DNA of 64,000 nt from Propionispora hippei DSM 15287 (GCF_900141835.1 NZ_FQZD01000012.1:1-64000), one strand, 5' to 3'; positions 30,047 through 39,862 are shown, numbered from the stretch's first letter. Numbers and translations are program-made. Notes: generated from the sequence alone by a model not told the origin.

Positions 30047-30442
30047 ATGAAAAAGGTTTTTGTATGTTCTCCCTACCGTGGAGATATCGAGAAGAACAGC
30101 AAGAAAGCTGCGTACGCTGCCAAAATCATATGTGGCTGTGGTTACATCCCAGTGGTACCGCATCTTTATTTCCCTCAGTTTCTGGACGAGAATGACGAGT
30201 CTGAGAGAATCCGCGGTATTGAACTTGGCATCGAGCTGATGAAGGGCTGTGATCTGATATGGTTGCTCGGGCCAAGCATTACAAGCGGAATGGAATATGA
30301 ACTTGAAGCCGCAAAGGAAATCCGCATCCCAGTGATGATATACGATGAGCAGCTTAGACAGATAAACCCTAAAACCCTGATTCTTGACGAGCGTGTGGAT
30401 GATCACTTCCGCAATGTTGTCAAAGGTCTGAAATTTGAATGA
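30047..30442 (+). CDS. DUF4406/nucleoside-2-deoxyribosyltransferase-like protein
   Basis: A 131-residue Rossmann-like protein: KKVFVCSPYRGDIEKN at the start, then VPHLYFPQFLDE and DLIWLLGPSITSGMEYEL, the pattern of the DUF4406/deoxyribosyltransferase-like fold. Members are proposed to bind nucleotides, but their activity in phages is unknown. The second ATG at 30047 is preferred because AAGGATGGTG is better spaced from it than from 30035. Confidence 0.75.
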   Translation: MKKVFVCSPYRGDIEKNSKKAAYAAKIICGCGYIPVVPHLYFPQFLDENDESERIRGIELGIELMKGCDLIWLLGPSITSGMEYELEAAKEIRIPVMIYDEQLRQINPKTLILDERVDDHFRNVVKGLKFE

Positions 30443-30456
30443 AAGGATGAGTAGCA

Positions 30457-30750
30457 ATGAGTGAAATTTATTTGACTTTGGCTGACGGGTTCGAAAAACT
30501 CGCAGCCGGATATCGTACCTTGGCGGCTAATTCTGCTGAAGGTCAAATCAAAGAACAATCTTCTGCAGCCGAACTAAAACAGGAAAGCAAAATCAGTATC
30601 GAGTTGGTTCGCGCCGTTCTTGCTGAGAAAAGCCAGGAAGGCAAAACCCGCGAGGTCAAGGCTCTGCTGATGAAATACGATGCAGGAAAGCTCTCAGGTG
30701 TGAAGCCGGAGGATTATGAGGCTCTTCTCAAAGAAGCCGAGGTGCTTTAA
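30457..30750 (+). CDS. Small phage replication-module protein, function unknown
   Basis: This 97-residue, Lys/Glu-rich, probably helical protein is found in this position in related Bacillota phages. SIELVRAVLAEKSQEGKTREV and a final GVKPEDYEALLKEAEVL are conserved-looking segments. It could be a single-strand-binding or recombination cofactor, but nothing in the sequence shows this. It overlaps the next gene (TAATG). Confidence 0.65.
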   Translation: MSEIYLTLADGFEKLAAGYRTLAANSAEGQIKEQSSAAELKQESKISIELVRAVLAEKSQEGKTREVKALLMKYDAGKLSGVKPEDYEALLKEAEVL

Positions 30751-31883
30751 TGAGTGGACATGCAAGATTTTCTCCTTCATCGGCAAATCGCCGTTTGAAC
30801 TGTCCACCGTCCTTGGTGCTTGAGGAACAGTTTGCAGAAGAAGAGTCTCAATATGCAGCAGAGGGTTCTGCCGGCCATGCGCTGGCAGAGCATCTCATCA
30901 GAAAGCACCTTAAACAAAGAAGCAAACGCCCTGTTTCCGATTATTACTCGGACGAGCTGCTCGAAGCTGTAGATGAATATGTGTCTTATGTTATAGGTGA
31001 AATTGAGGAAGCCAAGCGGGTCTGCAATGGCCCGGTATTCACTGTTGAACAGCGCGTGGATGCTTCGGACTATGTGGATGAATGCTTCGGTACGGCGGAT
31101 ATGGTCATTGTTACCGATAAGGTGGCGCATATCATTGATCTCAAACTCGGCAAAGGCGTCCCGGTTTTTGCGGAGGAAAATCCGCAGCTAATGATCTACG
31201 GACTCGGCATCCTTGGCATGGCAGAGATGCTCTACGATGTGGAAACCGTCAGACTTACAATCTTTCAGCCTCGCTTAAACAATTCAAGCACCTGGAATAT
31301 TGCTCCGGATACTTTGAAGGCGTGGGGCGAGGAAGTGTTAAAGCCCAGAGGTGCTATGGCGCTGATGGGAGCTGGAGATTTCAATGCAGGTAGCTGGTGC
31401 CGATTCTGCAAAGCAAGGAATCAGTGCCGTGCAAGAGCCGAAGAGTTTCTTGCCCTAGCAAAGATGGAGTTTCGTCAGCCTGCTCTGCTCTCGGATGATG
31501 AAATCGCAGAGGTGCTGAAGATAGCTGACGATCTGGCAAAATGGGCCTCCGATGTTTATGCCTTTGCCCAGGACCAGGCTATCATCCACGGCAAAGAGTG
31601 GAACGGATTCAAACTGGTGGAAGGTCGCAGCAACCGCAAGTATACAAGCGAGGACGAGGCGGCAGAGGCCGCAACTACCGCCGGCTACACAGATATCTAT
31701 AAACGCTCACTAGTTACCATCACAGAGATGGAACGACTTATGGGCAAACAGGAATTCACCCGTATTCTCGGACGCCTGGTGTACAAGCCTCAAGGCAAGA
31801 TCACATTGGTGCCGTATTCAGATAAAAGAGAAGCAATCAATAAAACTACCGCTGCGGCGGAATTTCAGGAGGTTTCATTATGA
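30750..31883 (+). CDS. DUF2800 protein, Cas4/RecB-like nuclease
   Basis: A 377-residue protein with a PD-(D/E)xK core: GTADMVIVTDKVAHIIDLKLGKG, where the DLK supplies the catalytic Asp/Lys. A cysteine cluster CRFCKARNQC near residue 215 and an N-terminal cysteine (RLNCPP) could bind an iron-sulfur cluster, as in Cas4/AddB. This family is an exonuclease for phage recombination. It overlaps the DUF2815 gene by 4 bases, with which it is always paired. Confidence 0.85.
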   Translation: MSGHARFSPSSANRRLNCPPSLVLEEQFAEEESQYAAEGSAGHALAEHLIRKHLKQRSKRPVSDYYSDELLEAVDEYVSYVIGEIEEAKRVCNGPVFTVEQRVDASDYVDECFGTADMVIVTDKVAHIIDLKLGKGVPVFAEENPQLMIYGLGILGMAEMLYDVETVRLTIFQPRLNNSSTWNIAPDTLKAWGEEVLKPRGAMALMGAGDFNAGSWCRFCKARNQCRARAEEFLALAKMEFRQPALLSDDEIAEVLKIADDLAKWASDVYAFAQDQAIIHGKEWNGFKLVEGRSNRKYTSEDEAAEAATTAGYTDIYKRSLVTITEMERLMGKQEFTRILGRLVYKPQGKITLVPYSDKREAINKTTAAAEFQEVSL

Positions 31884-32422
31884 ACAAGAATACGTCTGCA
31901 ACTAAAGTCATCGTACCATGCCGTTTTTCCTATCTTCACTGCTGGGAGCCAGACTCCGTAAATGGTGGTGATCCGAAATACAGCGTTTCGGCTATCGTGC
32001 CTAAAAGTGATACCAAGACTGTCGAAGCCATAAAGGCAGCTATTGAACAGGCCAAGAAGGACTCTGCATCTAAGTGGGGAGGTAAGATTCCCGCCAATCT
32101 CAAGACTCCGCTTCGCGATGGCGATATCGACCGCCCCGAGGACGAAGCCTACAAAGGCTGCTATTTTTTCAATGCCAACAGCCGTCAGGCTCCACAGGTG
32201 GTGGACGGAAAAGTACAGCCAATCCTTGATCAGAGCGAAGTTTACTCCGGCTGTTACGGTCGTGTCAGCGTAACCTTCTATGGCTACAACTCCAACGGCA
32301 ACCGCGGCGTTGCGGCGGGCCTTGGCAACATCCAGAAGCTCAAGGACGGTGAGGCACTCGGAGGACGCTCAAGGGCAACCGATGATTTTGGAACTGCGGA
32401 AGATGAGGATTTCCTCGGCTAA
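31880..32422 (+). CDS. DUF2815 protein, putative ssDNA-binding/annealing partner
   Basis: A 180-residue protein that matches the DUF2815 family: KVIVPCRFSYLHCWEPDSVN, RDGDIDRPEDEAYKGCYFFNA, and a C-terminal low-complexity acidic tail. It is thought to be an OB-fold single-strand-binding protein acting with the DUF2800 nuclease, by gene pairing rather than experiment. The acidic C-terminal tail resembles those of SSB proteins. Confidence 0.82.
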   Translation: MNKNTSATKVIVPCRFSYLHCWEPDSVNGGDPKYSVSAIVPKSDTKTVEAIKAAIEQAKKDSASKWGGKIPANLKTPLRDGDIDRPEDEAYKGCYFFNANSRQAPQVVDGKVQPILDQSEVYSGCYGRVSVTFYGYNSNGNRGVAAGLGNIQKLKDGEALGGRSRATDDFGTAEDEDFLG

Positions 32423-32478
32423 GAACTAATGTGGGGCGGTGGGCAACTGCTGCCCTTTACATACAAGGAGAGGATGAA

Positions 32479-34413
32479 ATGTATTTATCAATAGATATTG
32501 AGACTTATTCAGATGTGGATCTGACGAAATGCGGCGTTTATGCCTATGTAGACAGTCCCAACTTTACAGTGCTGCTATTCGCTTACGCATTTGATGATGA
32601 AGAAACTAAGATAGTGGATCTGGCTTGCGGGGAGAAGCTTCCTGCAGAAGTCCTTGAAGCACTAACCGATGGAAGCGTTATAAAGACAGCTTTCAATGCA
32701 GCATTCGAAAGAACCTGTCTTTCAAGATACCTGAACACACCTCTATCTCCGGCTTCCTGGCAGTGTACGGCGGTGCAGTCGGCGATGCTTGCACTGCCAC
32801 TGTCTCTTGACGGTGTGGGCGAGGTTTTGGATATTAGGCGAAAAAAGCTCAAGGAAGGCACCGACCTGGTCAGATACTTCTCCATTCCATGCAAGCCGAC
32901 CAAGACAAACGAAGGAAGAACCAGAAACCTGCCGGAACACTCGCCTGAAAAATGGGAGCTGTTCAAAACCTACTGCATCAGGGATGTGGATGCGGAGCGG
33001 GAGATAAGGTGGAAACTCAGGAATTTTCAGATTCCCGAAAGCGAGATGGAACTTTATAGGCTCGACCAGGAAATCAATGATAGAGGCATCATGGTTGACC
33101 GTGATCTTGTATCTCATGCCGTTGAGTGTGATCTTCAGTACAAAGATATGGTGACTGCACAGGCTTATGAATTGACTGGGCTTAACAACCCTAACTCTGT
33201 CACCCAAATCAAAGAATGGCTTATGGACAGAGGTGTCGAGGTGGAGAGCCTTGATAAAAAATCGGTCAAGGGCCTCATTCCAGAAACGGATGGAGAGGTG
33301 CTGGAGGTTCTGAAGCTGCGGCTGTTGATGGCAAAGACCTCGATCAAGAAATATGAAGCCATTGAGCGCTCCGTCTGCTCGGATGGGAGGGTCCACGGTC
33401 TGCTCCAGTTTTATGGGGCGAATCGGACAGGACGTTGGGCAGGAAGGCTTGTCCAGGTTCAGAACCTGCCACAGAACCATCTGGCGGATTTGGCTCTTGC
33501 CAGAAGCCTTATAAAACAAGGCCGGTATGAGGATGTGGATTTGCTATTTGACTCCGTTCCAGGTGTGTTGTCGGAACTAATCCGAACTGCCTTTGTGCCA
33601 AAGCCTGGTACCCGGTTTATCGTAGCGGACTTTTCTGCAATTGAAGCAAGAGTGCTCGCATGGTTCTCTGGTGAGAAATGGCGTCTTGATGTATTTGCCA
33701 GCCACGGAAAGATCTATGAGGCATCGGCATCCGCCATGTTCGGTGTTCCTATTGAGGAAATAACAAAAGGCAGCCCGTTTAGGCAGAAGGGCAAGATTGC
33801 GGAACTGGCTTTGGGCTATGGCGGATCTGTCGGAGCTTTGACTTCAATGGGAGCTTTGGACATGGGGCTGACTGAAGAAGAACTGCCCATACTGGTCAAT
33901 CAGTGGAGAAGCGCGAATCCCCACATTACAAAGTTCTGGTGGGATGTAGATGCAGCTGCCACTTCGGCTGTACGTGAAAAGAAGGAAATGGTCGTCGGCA
34001 AGGTGTGCTTTTCCTACAAGTCCGGCATCCTGTTCATCACACTGCCCTCCGGCAGAAAGCTCTCCTATATCAAGCCGAGACTCGATACCAACAAGTTTGG
34101 CCGTGAAGGCCTGACTTATGAGGGGATTGGCGAAAGCAAGAAGTGGCTGAGGATCGAAACCTATGGCCCAAAACTGGTCGAGAACATCGTGCAGGCAACA
34201 AGCCGCGACCTTTTGGCACTCGCCATGCTCAGGCTTCGCAACAGCGGATTTGAAATTGTGATGCACATTCACGATGAAGCTGTGCTGGAGGTTTCAGAAG
34301 GATATTCAAGCGTTGAAGATATATGCAGGATAATGTCGGTTGCTCCGGAATGGGCAACAGGATTGCCGCTTAGAGCGGACGGTTACGAATGTGATTTTTA
34401 TAAAAAAGATTAG
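32479..34413 (+). CDS. Phage family A DNA polymerase
   Basis: From ATG 32479 the protein has 644 residues. The N-terminal 3'-5' exonuclease domain has the DxE motif (SIDIETYSDVD), and the polymerase domain has motif A (IVADFSAIEARVLAW), motif B (RQKGKIAELALGYGG) and motif C (MHIHDEAVLEV). It replicates the phage genome with VapE. The 48-base extension to GTG 32431 lacks a ribosome site, whereas AAGGAGAGG lies 5 bases before 32479. It is highly conserved in this replication cassette. Confidence 0.93.
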   Translation: MYLSIDIETYSDVDLTKCGVYAYVDSPNFTVLLFAYAFDDEETKIVDLACGEKLPAEVLEALTDGSVIKTAFNAAFERTCLSRYLNTPLSPASWQCTAVQSAMLALPLSLDGVGEVLDIRRKKLKEGTDLVRYFSIPCKPTKTNEGRTRNLPEHSPEKWELFKTYCIRDVDAEREIRWKLRNFQIPESEMELYRLDQEINDRGIMVDRDLVSHAVECDLQYKDMVTAQAYELTGLNNPNSVTQIKEWLMDRGVEVESLDKKSVKGLIPETDGEVLEVLKLRLLMAKTSIKKYEAIERSVCSDGRVHGLLQFYGANRTGRWAGRLVQVQNLPQNHLADLALARSLIKQGRYEDVDLLFDSVPGVLSELIRTAFVPKPGTRFIVADFSAIEARVLAWFSGEKWRLDVFASHGKIYEASASAMFGVPIEEITKGSPFRQKGKIAELALGYGGSVGALTSMGALDMGLTEEELPILVNQWRSANPHITKFWWDVDAAATSAVREKKEMVVGKVCFSYKSGILFITLPSGRKLSYIKPRLDTNKFGREGLTYEGIGESKKWLRIETYGPKLVENIVQATSRDLLALAMLRLRNSGFEIVMHIHDEAVLEVSEGYSSVEDICRIMSVAPEWATGLPLRADGYECDFYKKD

Positions 34414-34427
34414 GAGGATTAAGGATT

Positions 34428-35210
34428 ATGAATAATATTAAGATTTTCAAAAATATCGAGTTTGGTGAAATTAGAACACTGGAACAGGACGGCAAGCCAC
34501 TATTCTGCGGTAGCGATGTGGCAAAGGCGTTAGGCTATGCCAAGCCACAGAATGCTATCGATGCACATTGTAGGTATGCCCTAAAACGAGGCATACCGCA
34601 CCCACAATCGCCTGAGAAAACAATTGAAATGCTCTTTATTCCTGAGGGTGACCTTTATCGGTTGATTGTTAACAGTAAATTGCCATCCGCAGAAAAGTTT
34701 GAACGCTGGGTTTTTGATGATGTTCTCCCAACTGTTAGAAAGCACGGTCTTTATGCCAAAGAGGAACTACTGAATGATCCGGACCTCTTTATATCCGCCC
34801 TTCAGGAATTGAAGGCAGAAAAAGAGAGAATCAAACTTCTGGAGCTTGAGAATGCGCAAAGCAGACAGATCATTTGTGAACTGCAGCCGAAAGCCAGCTA
34901 CTACGATTTGATTTTACAGAATAAGAGTGTTATCCCTGTCAGCCAGATTGCGAAAGATTACGGGATGTCCGGTAAGGCCTTTAATAAGATGCTGCACGAC
35001 CTGGGTGTTCAGTTCAAGCAGTGTAACACATGGCTCTTATACCAGAATTATGCTGACCAAGGTTACACCCAGTCCAAGACATATGCCATTGATGCTGAAC
35101 GAAGTGCGATGCACACCTACTGGACGCAGAAGGGTAGACTGTTTCTTTATGACTTGCTGAAAAATGAATGCGGCCTGTTGCCGGTTATTGAACGCAGGCT
35201 AAGCGCATAG
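34428..35210 (+). CDS. BRO/KilAC-type antirepressor
   Basis: This 260-residue protein has an N-terminal BRO domain (CGSDVAKALGYAKPQNAI, about residues 27-44; RWVFDDVLPTVRKHGLY) and a C-terminal KilAC domain (ISQIAKDYGMSGKAFNKML-type HTH). A coiled segment links them. Such proteins counter the CI repressor or regulate the replication switch. It sits inside the replication operon rather than near the repressors. Confidence 0.88.
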   Translation: MNNIKIFKNIEFGEIRTLEQDGKPLFCGSDVAKALGYAKPQNAIDAHCRYALKRGIPHPQSPEKTIEMLFIPEGDLYRLIVNSKLPSAEKFERWVFDDVLPTVRKHGLYAKEELLNDPDLFISALQELKAEKERIKLLELENAQSRQIICELQPKASYYDLILQNKSVIPVSQIAKDYGMSGKAFNKMLHDLGVQFKQCNTWLLYQNYADQGYTQSKTYAIDAERSAMHTYWTQKGRLFLYDLLKNECGLLPVIERRLSA

Positions 35211-35223
35211 GGGGTGTGTTTCT

Positions 35224-35634
35224 TTGGGAATCAGCAAATACAACGCGGAAGGTTACTATGATCCGACCGCATATGAAGGCATCCGCAATGCAGAAGCGGA
35301 TGCCAGAAAACTTAAGATTAAGTATCCCACAGGATATATGGAGCTGAACCTTGATTACTTTTTTCCCTGTACTCTGGACAAAGCCAGGAAGGTCTTTTCT
35401 CTGATTCACAGATATTCATCGGAAGTCGACAAAGACAGATTGCTTGCATTCCTTTATGGGTTGGAGAGCAGATATGGTGCCCAGATGCAGGAGTATGCCG
35501 ATAAGGCAATGTACTATCCTGAGAAAACAGAGGAGTATCGAGAGTACACTTCAAGGTTTAAGGAAGCAAGGCGGCTCCGTCAGCGAACCGCAAGAAACAT
35601 AGAACTCTTTACCGCAGGGAGGGAACTCAGATGA
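35224..35634 (+). CDS. Phage protein of unknown function
   Basis: 136 residues, TTG start after GGGGGGTGTGTTTC. It has Tyr/Asp-rich N-terminal sequence, a helical middle (KARKVFSLIHRYSSEVDKDRLLAFLYGL) and an Arg-rich C-terminus. I do not recognise the domain. It overlaps the VapE start by 4 bases. Confidence 0.6.
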   Translation: MGISKYNAEGYYDPTAYEGIRNAEADARKLKIKYPTGYMELNLDYFFPCTLDKARKVFSLIHRYSSEVDKDRLLAFLYGLESRYGAQMQEYADKAMYYPEKTEEYREYTSRFKEARRLRQRTARNIELFTAGRELR

Positions 35635-38018
35635 AAATAAGGCTTTGTACGGGCAATTCCCGTATGGACAAACATTGGAACCTGACGGAAATGGAACTAG
35701 ACGAGTTCCGTAACCGCATATCCACCACTCACAGAACCGCAGAGACGGTGGAGCAGTACAAGAAACTCAGCAAGGCCAAGCAGGATGAGATTAAAGACGT
35801 TGGAGGCTTTGTACTTGGAACCCTGAAAGGTGGCAGACGAAAAAAGGACTGTGTCCTGACCCGCTCGGGGCTATGTCTGGATATGGACTACGCACTGCCA
35901 GACACCATCGAACAGATCGAGATGTTCTTTTCCTTCAAATGCTATTTCTACTCCACACATAAACATACTCAAGAAAAGCCACGCCTTCGACTAATTATTC
36001 CACTCGCCCGCGAGGTGTCACCCGATGAGTACTCTGCGGTAGCAAGAAAGGTGGCAGAGGAAATCGGCATTGAGCTCTTTGACGATACCACCTATGAACC
36101 GAGCCGACTGATGTATTGGCCATCGACCTCCGCTAACGGGGAGGTCCTGTTCCGTGAGATAGACGGAGATCTCCTTGACCCAGATGCAGTCCTTGCCAAA
36201 TATAAGGACTGGCACAATTCAGCTGAATGGCCGGTATCAAAAAGGCAGCAGACTGTGGTGCAGCGGGAGGTCAAGAAACAGGCTGACCCTCTGGAAAAGC
36301 CAGGAACGGTTGGAGCCTTCTGCCGTACTTACTCTGTGACGGATGCCATTGATACTTTCCTTAATGATGTATATCGCAAGAGTGCAATGACCGGTCGCTA
36401 CGACTATATCCCTGCAGACTCCCAGGCGGGTGTAGTTATTTATGAAGATAAATATGCATACAGCCACCATGCTACAGACCCTGCTTGCGGGCATCTCATG
36501 AACGCCTTTGATGTGGTGCGAATCCATAAGTTCGGTGGTCTGGATGCCAGAGCGGACGAGGACACAGAGCCCTCCAAGCTGCCATCCTTCAAAGCCATGC
36601 AAGAATTTGTCGTTGATGACGAAAAGGTGAAGCTACGCCTTGCCAAAGAGCGCGAGAGTCAGGCTATGGCAGAGTTTGATGGAGTTGATGAAGAAAACTG
36701 GCAGACCTTTCTAGAGCTGGACAAACAGGGGAGGGTTAAAGATACCCTGACTAATATTGCTAATATTATCCGCTATGACAGCAACCTCAAACCCATCGTA
36801 TACAACGAGTTCAAAAGTATGCTTGATGTGATTGGAGAATTGCCGTGGAGCCAAGTGCGCCCCGGTTGGGGTGATGCCGACCTTGCCTGCGCAAAAGTGT
36901 ACTTTGAGAGGGTGTACGGGATCTGGTCACCTACTAAATTTAAGGACGCGCTACTAGCGGTTTCATCTGCAGAACGCACCTACCATCCAATTAAGGAATA
37001 TCTGGCAACAATCGCATGGGATGGAGAGGAACGTATCGACACACTGCTTATAGATTATCTCGGTGCAGACGATACCGCATTCGTCAGAGCAGTTACAAGA
37101 AAGACACTTTGTGCCGCTGTTGCCCGTGTATATGAGCCCGGCATCAAGTACGACTCCATCCTTGTTCTTAATGGTCCGCAGGGAGTTGGCAAGTCCACAC
37201 TCTTTGCTCTTCTTGGACGGCAGTGGTATTCGGACAGTCTGTCCATTTCGGATATGAAGGACAAGACCGCTGCAGAGAAGCTGCAGGGCTATTGGATTCT
37301 TGAGCTTGGGGAGCTGGCGGGCATCAAGAAGGTGGATGTGGAGACAGTCAAATCTTTCATCAGCCGGACAGACGATAAATTCCGTCAGTCCTATGGCGTC
37401 AATGTGGAAAGCCATCCAAGAACCAACATCATCGTGGGGTCAACAAATGCTGAGAGTGGCTTCCTCCGTGACATCACAGGAAACAGACGCTTCTGGCCTG
37501 TTCATGTTACGGGCAACGGGAAATATAATGCGTGGGATTTAACCGAGGTCGACCAGGTTTGGGCCGAAGCCATCGTGAAGTACCGTGCCGGAGAGGAGCT
37601 GTTCCTTAAAGGCGAAGTGGCAACGCAAGCATATGTTGCTCAGCAACAGGCAATGGAATCCGATGACCGTGAGGGTATCATCAGCGATTACCTAGACCAT
37701 CTGCTACCGGAAAACTGGGATGGCATGGATCTTTATCAGAGAAGGAGTTTCCTGGGCGGTAGCGAGTTTGACGGTGCAACCACAACAGGGAGTGTCGGCC
37801 GCGACAAAGTCTGCGTGATGGAAATCTGGTGTGAGTGCTTTGGCAAGGAGCGTCAGAACCTCAAGCGCACCGACTCCTATGAAATTGAAGGTATTTTGAC
37901 TCGCATCGGAGGGTGGCGGAAATTGACCTCCAACAAAACCGGAAAGACTTATTACCCCCTTTATGGTCCGCAGAAAACCTTCGTCCGTGAAAAGCAAGGC
38001 ACAAAATCGGGGAGTTAG
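35631..38018 (+). CDS. Virulence-associated E (VapE) primase-helicase
   Basis: A 795-residue replication protein. The N-terminal half is a divergent primase-like domain (CLDMDYALPDTI and RLRLIIPLARE segments). The C-terminal VirE domain has Walker A LNGPQGVGKSTL (about residue 512), ILELGELAG (Walker B-like) and an arginine-finger segment TGNRRFWPV. It probably opens the origin and primes phage DNA synthesis. The repeat cluster beginning directly at its 3' end could be its origin. Confidence 0.9.
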   Translation: MKIRLCTGNSRMDKHWNLTEMELDEFRNRISTTHRTAETVEQYKKLSKAKQDEIKDVGGFVLGTLKGGRRKKDCVLTRSGLCLDMDYALPDTIEQIEMFFSFKCYFYSTHKHTQEKPRLRLIIPLAREVSPDEYSAVARKVAEEIGIELFDDTTYEPSRLMYWPSTSANGEVLFREIDGDLLDPDAVLAKYKDWHNSAEWPVSKRQQTVVQREVKKQADPLEKPGTVGAFCRTYSVTDAIDTFLNDVYRKSAMTGRYDYIPADSQAGVVIYEDKYAYSHHATDPACGHLMNAFDVVRIHKFGGLDARADEDTEPSKLPSFKAMQEFVVDDEKVKLRLAKERESQAMAEFDGVDEENWQTFLELDKQGRVKDTLTNIANIIRYDSNLKPIVYNEFKSMLDVIGELPWSQVRPGWGDADLACAKVYFERVYGIWSPTKFKDALLAVSSAERTYHPIKEYLATIAWDGEERIDTLLIDYLGADDTAFVRAVTRKTLCAAVARVYEPGIKYDSILVLNGPQGVGKSTLFALLGRQWYSDSLSISDMKDKTAAEKLQGYWILELGELAGIKKVDVETVKSFISRTDDKFRQSYGVNVESHPRTNIIVGSTNAESGFLRDITGNRRFWPVHVTGNGKYNAWDLTEVDQVWAEAIVKYRAGEELFLKGEVATQAYVAQQQAMESDDREGIISDYLDHLLPENWDGMDLYQRRSFLGGSEFDGATTTGSVGRDKVCVMEIWCECFGKERQNLKRTDSYEIEGILTRIGGWRKLTSNKTGKTYYPLYGPQKTFVREKQGTKSGS

Positions 38019-38217
38019 GCACATGCCTATCGTTCCGTAAAAACCAACGGCACAAAGATAGGCATAGCCTAAAATGGTAGTAAAACAGGGTGGCCTGTAA
38101 GCTTTGTGCCTATCGTGCCTATAAATAACCATAATGAGCGATAAAAATATATGAAATAGTAGGAATAGGCACATGTATGTCCGTGTACACGCGTATAGAA
38201 GTTTTTGGCTTAGGCAC
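38016..38217. repeat. TAGGCAC/GTGCCTA repeat cluster, candidate replication origin
   Basis: The heptamer TAGGCAC or its complement occurs five times in 202 bases: 38016-38022(+), 38106-38112(-), 38115-38121(-), 38165-38171(+) and 38211-38217(+). Partial copies occur at 37996 (aaggcac) and 38024 (tgcctatcg). ggcacaaag (38049-38057) is inverted at 38102-38110. Iteron-like repeats beside a VapE gene fit a phage origin; binding protein and function are inferred. Confidence 0.55.
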
Positions 38218-38253
38218 GGAACATCGGCACAAGTGCTGAGAGGAGATGGTCTT

Positions 38254-38535
38254 TTGCGAGAAAGTGCAATAGAAAGAAAATTGGTCACCGAGGTAAAAAA
38301 GCGTGGAGGGCTTGCTGTCAAATTTGTATCGCCCGGTCTTGATGGAGTGCCGGACCGTCTTGTTCTATTCCCTGGCGGCAAGATGGCTTTCGTGGAACTG
38401 AAAGCCCCCGGTAAGAACATGCGGCCTATACAGGAGAAACGGGCAAGGCAGCTAACCGCTTTAGGCTTTAGAGTCTACTGCGTGGACAACAAAGAAATGA
38501 TTGGAGGTGTGCTTGATGAAATACAAGCCGCATAG
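38254..38535 (+). CDS. VRR-NUC domain nuclease
   Basis: 93 residues from TTG 38254. The VRR-NUC/PD-(D/E)xK pattern is present: ESAIERKLVTEVKKRGG, GVPDRLVLFPGGKMAFVELKAPG (Asp, then Glu-x-Lys). This family of Holliday-junction-type nucleases acts in phage recombination and repair. TTG 38254 is preferred over ATG 38173 because AGGAGAT precedes it and the longer start would cut into the repeat cluster. The 3' end overlaps the SNF2 gene by 20 bases. Confidence 0.85.
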   Translation: MRESAIERKLVTEVKKRGGLAVKFVSPGLDGVPDRLVLFPGGKMAFVELKAPGKNMRPIQEKRARQLTALGFRVYCVDNKEMIGGVLDEIQAA

Positions 38536-39862
38536 CTATCAGGAATATGCAAAAGAGTTCATACTGGCACACCCGGTCTGCTGCCTTATGCTCGACATGG
38601 GACTCGGCAAGACAATTATCACGCTTTCGGCATTATGGCTGCTTGCTTTGGATAGCTTCGACATTGGTAAGATCCTCGTTATCGCTCCCAAGCGAGTAGC
38701 TGAAGATACCTGGCCAAAGGAGATGGCAAAGTGGGAGCATCTGACAGGACTTACATTCTCTTTGGTACTTGGCAACCAGAAACAGAGAGAGGAAGCCCTT
38801 AACAAACGTGCTTTTGTTTATATCATCAACAGGGAGAATGTATCGTGGCTTATTGAAAACGGCCAATGGGATTTTGACACCGTGGTTATAGATGAACTGT
38901 CCAGCTTCAAATCCAATAAGGCACAGCGGTTCAAAACCTTGAAGAAAGTCCGTCCGAAAGTGCAGAGGGTTATAGGGCTTACCGGCACTCCGGCACCGAA
39001 CTCGCTCCTTGACCTTTGGCCGCAATTGTATCTGTTGGATATGGGGCAGAGGCTCGGGCGCTTCATCGGCGGCTACCGTGAAAGGTTCTTTAAGCCGGAT
39101 AAGCGCAATCGTGAAATTATCTATTCTTATAAAACCCGTGACGGTGCGGAGGAAAAAATATATGAACTGATTTCCGATGTCTGCATTTCCATGAAAGCCG
39201 TGGACTTCCTCGATATGCCGGAGAAGGTGTATAACCGCATTGAGGTTTCGATGGAGAAGAAGGAGCAACAGCTTTACGACCGTTTTCAAAAGGATATGGT
39301 TCTTTCCCTTGGTGGTGAGGATGTTGACGCCATCAATGCTGCCGGCCTTTCAAACAAATTGCTGCAGATGGCAAATGGTGCGGTCTACGGCGAGGACAGA
39401 AAAGTCCTCCGCATCCACGATAGAAAGCTGGATGCACTGGAGGATTTGATTGAAGCCGCCAATGGCAAGCCGATCCTTGTAGCTTACTGGTATAAGCACG
39501 ACCTTGCCAGAATTCGTAAGCGGTTCGATGTACGAACAATTGATACCCCAGAGGATATTGACGACTGGAATGCCGAAAAAATACCTGTGGCTCTGATCCA
39601 TCCGGCTTCGGCGGGTCACGGTTTGAACCTCCAAGAAGGCGGCTCCACCGTAGTATGGTTCGGGCTTACCTGGTCTTTGGAACTGTATCAGCAGTTGAAC
39701 GCAAGGCTCTGGCGGCAGGGTCAAAAAAACACTGTGGTGATTGCCCATATCGTTACCCGCGGTACACATGATGAAGATGTGATGAAAGCGCTGGAACGAA
39801 AGGATATGAGGCAGTCCGCTTTGATCGCAGCGGTCAAAGCCAGGATTGGAGGTGCATCATGA
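38516..39862 (+). CDS. SNF2-family DEAD/DEAH-box helicase
   Basis: 448 residues from ATG 38516. Superfamily 2 motifs: MGLGKTIITL (Walker A, about residues 24-33), VIDELSSFK (DEAH-like box), LTGTPAPNSLLDLW (III), and the C-terminal lobe with HPASAGHGLNLQEG and ARLWRQGQKN (VI). It is the standard phage helicase of this replication cassette. GGAGGTG lies 6 bases before ATG 38516. Confidence 0.9.
   Translation: MKYKPHSYQEYAKEFILAHPVCCLMLDMGLGKTIITLSALWLLALDSFDIGKILVIAPKRVAEDTWPKEMAKWEHLTGLTFSLVLGNQKQREEALNKRAFVYIINRENVSWLIENGQWDFDTVVIDELSSFKSNKAQRFKTLKKVRPKVQRVIGLTGTPAPNSLLDLWPQLYLLDMGQRLGRFIGGYRERFFKPDKRNREIIYSYKTRDGAEEKIYELISDVCISMKAVDFLDMPEKVYNRIEVSMEKKEQQLYDRFQKDMVLSLGGEDVDAINAAGLSNKLLQMANGAVYGEDRKVLRIHDRKLDALEDLIEAANGKPILVAYWYKHDLARIRKRFDVRTIDTPEDIDDWNAEKIPVALIHPASAGHGLNLQEGGSTVVWFGLTWSLELYQQLNARLWRQGQKNTVVIAHIVTRGTHDEDVMKALERKDMRQSALIAAVKARIGGAS

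Noticed and set aside
38173-38253. Upstream start (ATG 38173) for the VRR-NUC gene
   Set aside because: No ribosome site, the extra 27 residues lie over the repeat cluster, and TTG 38254 has AGGAGAT at correct spacing.
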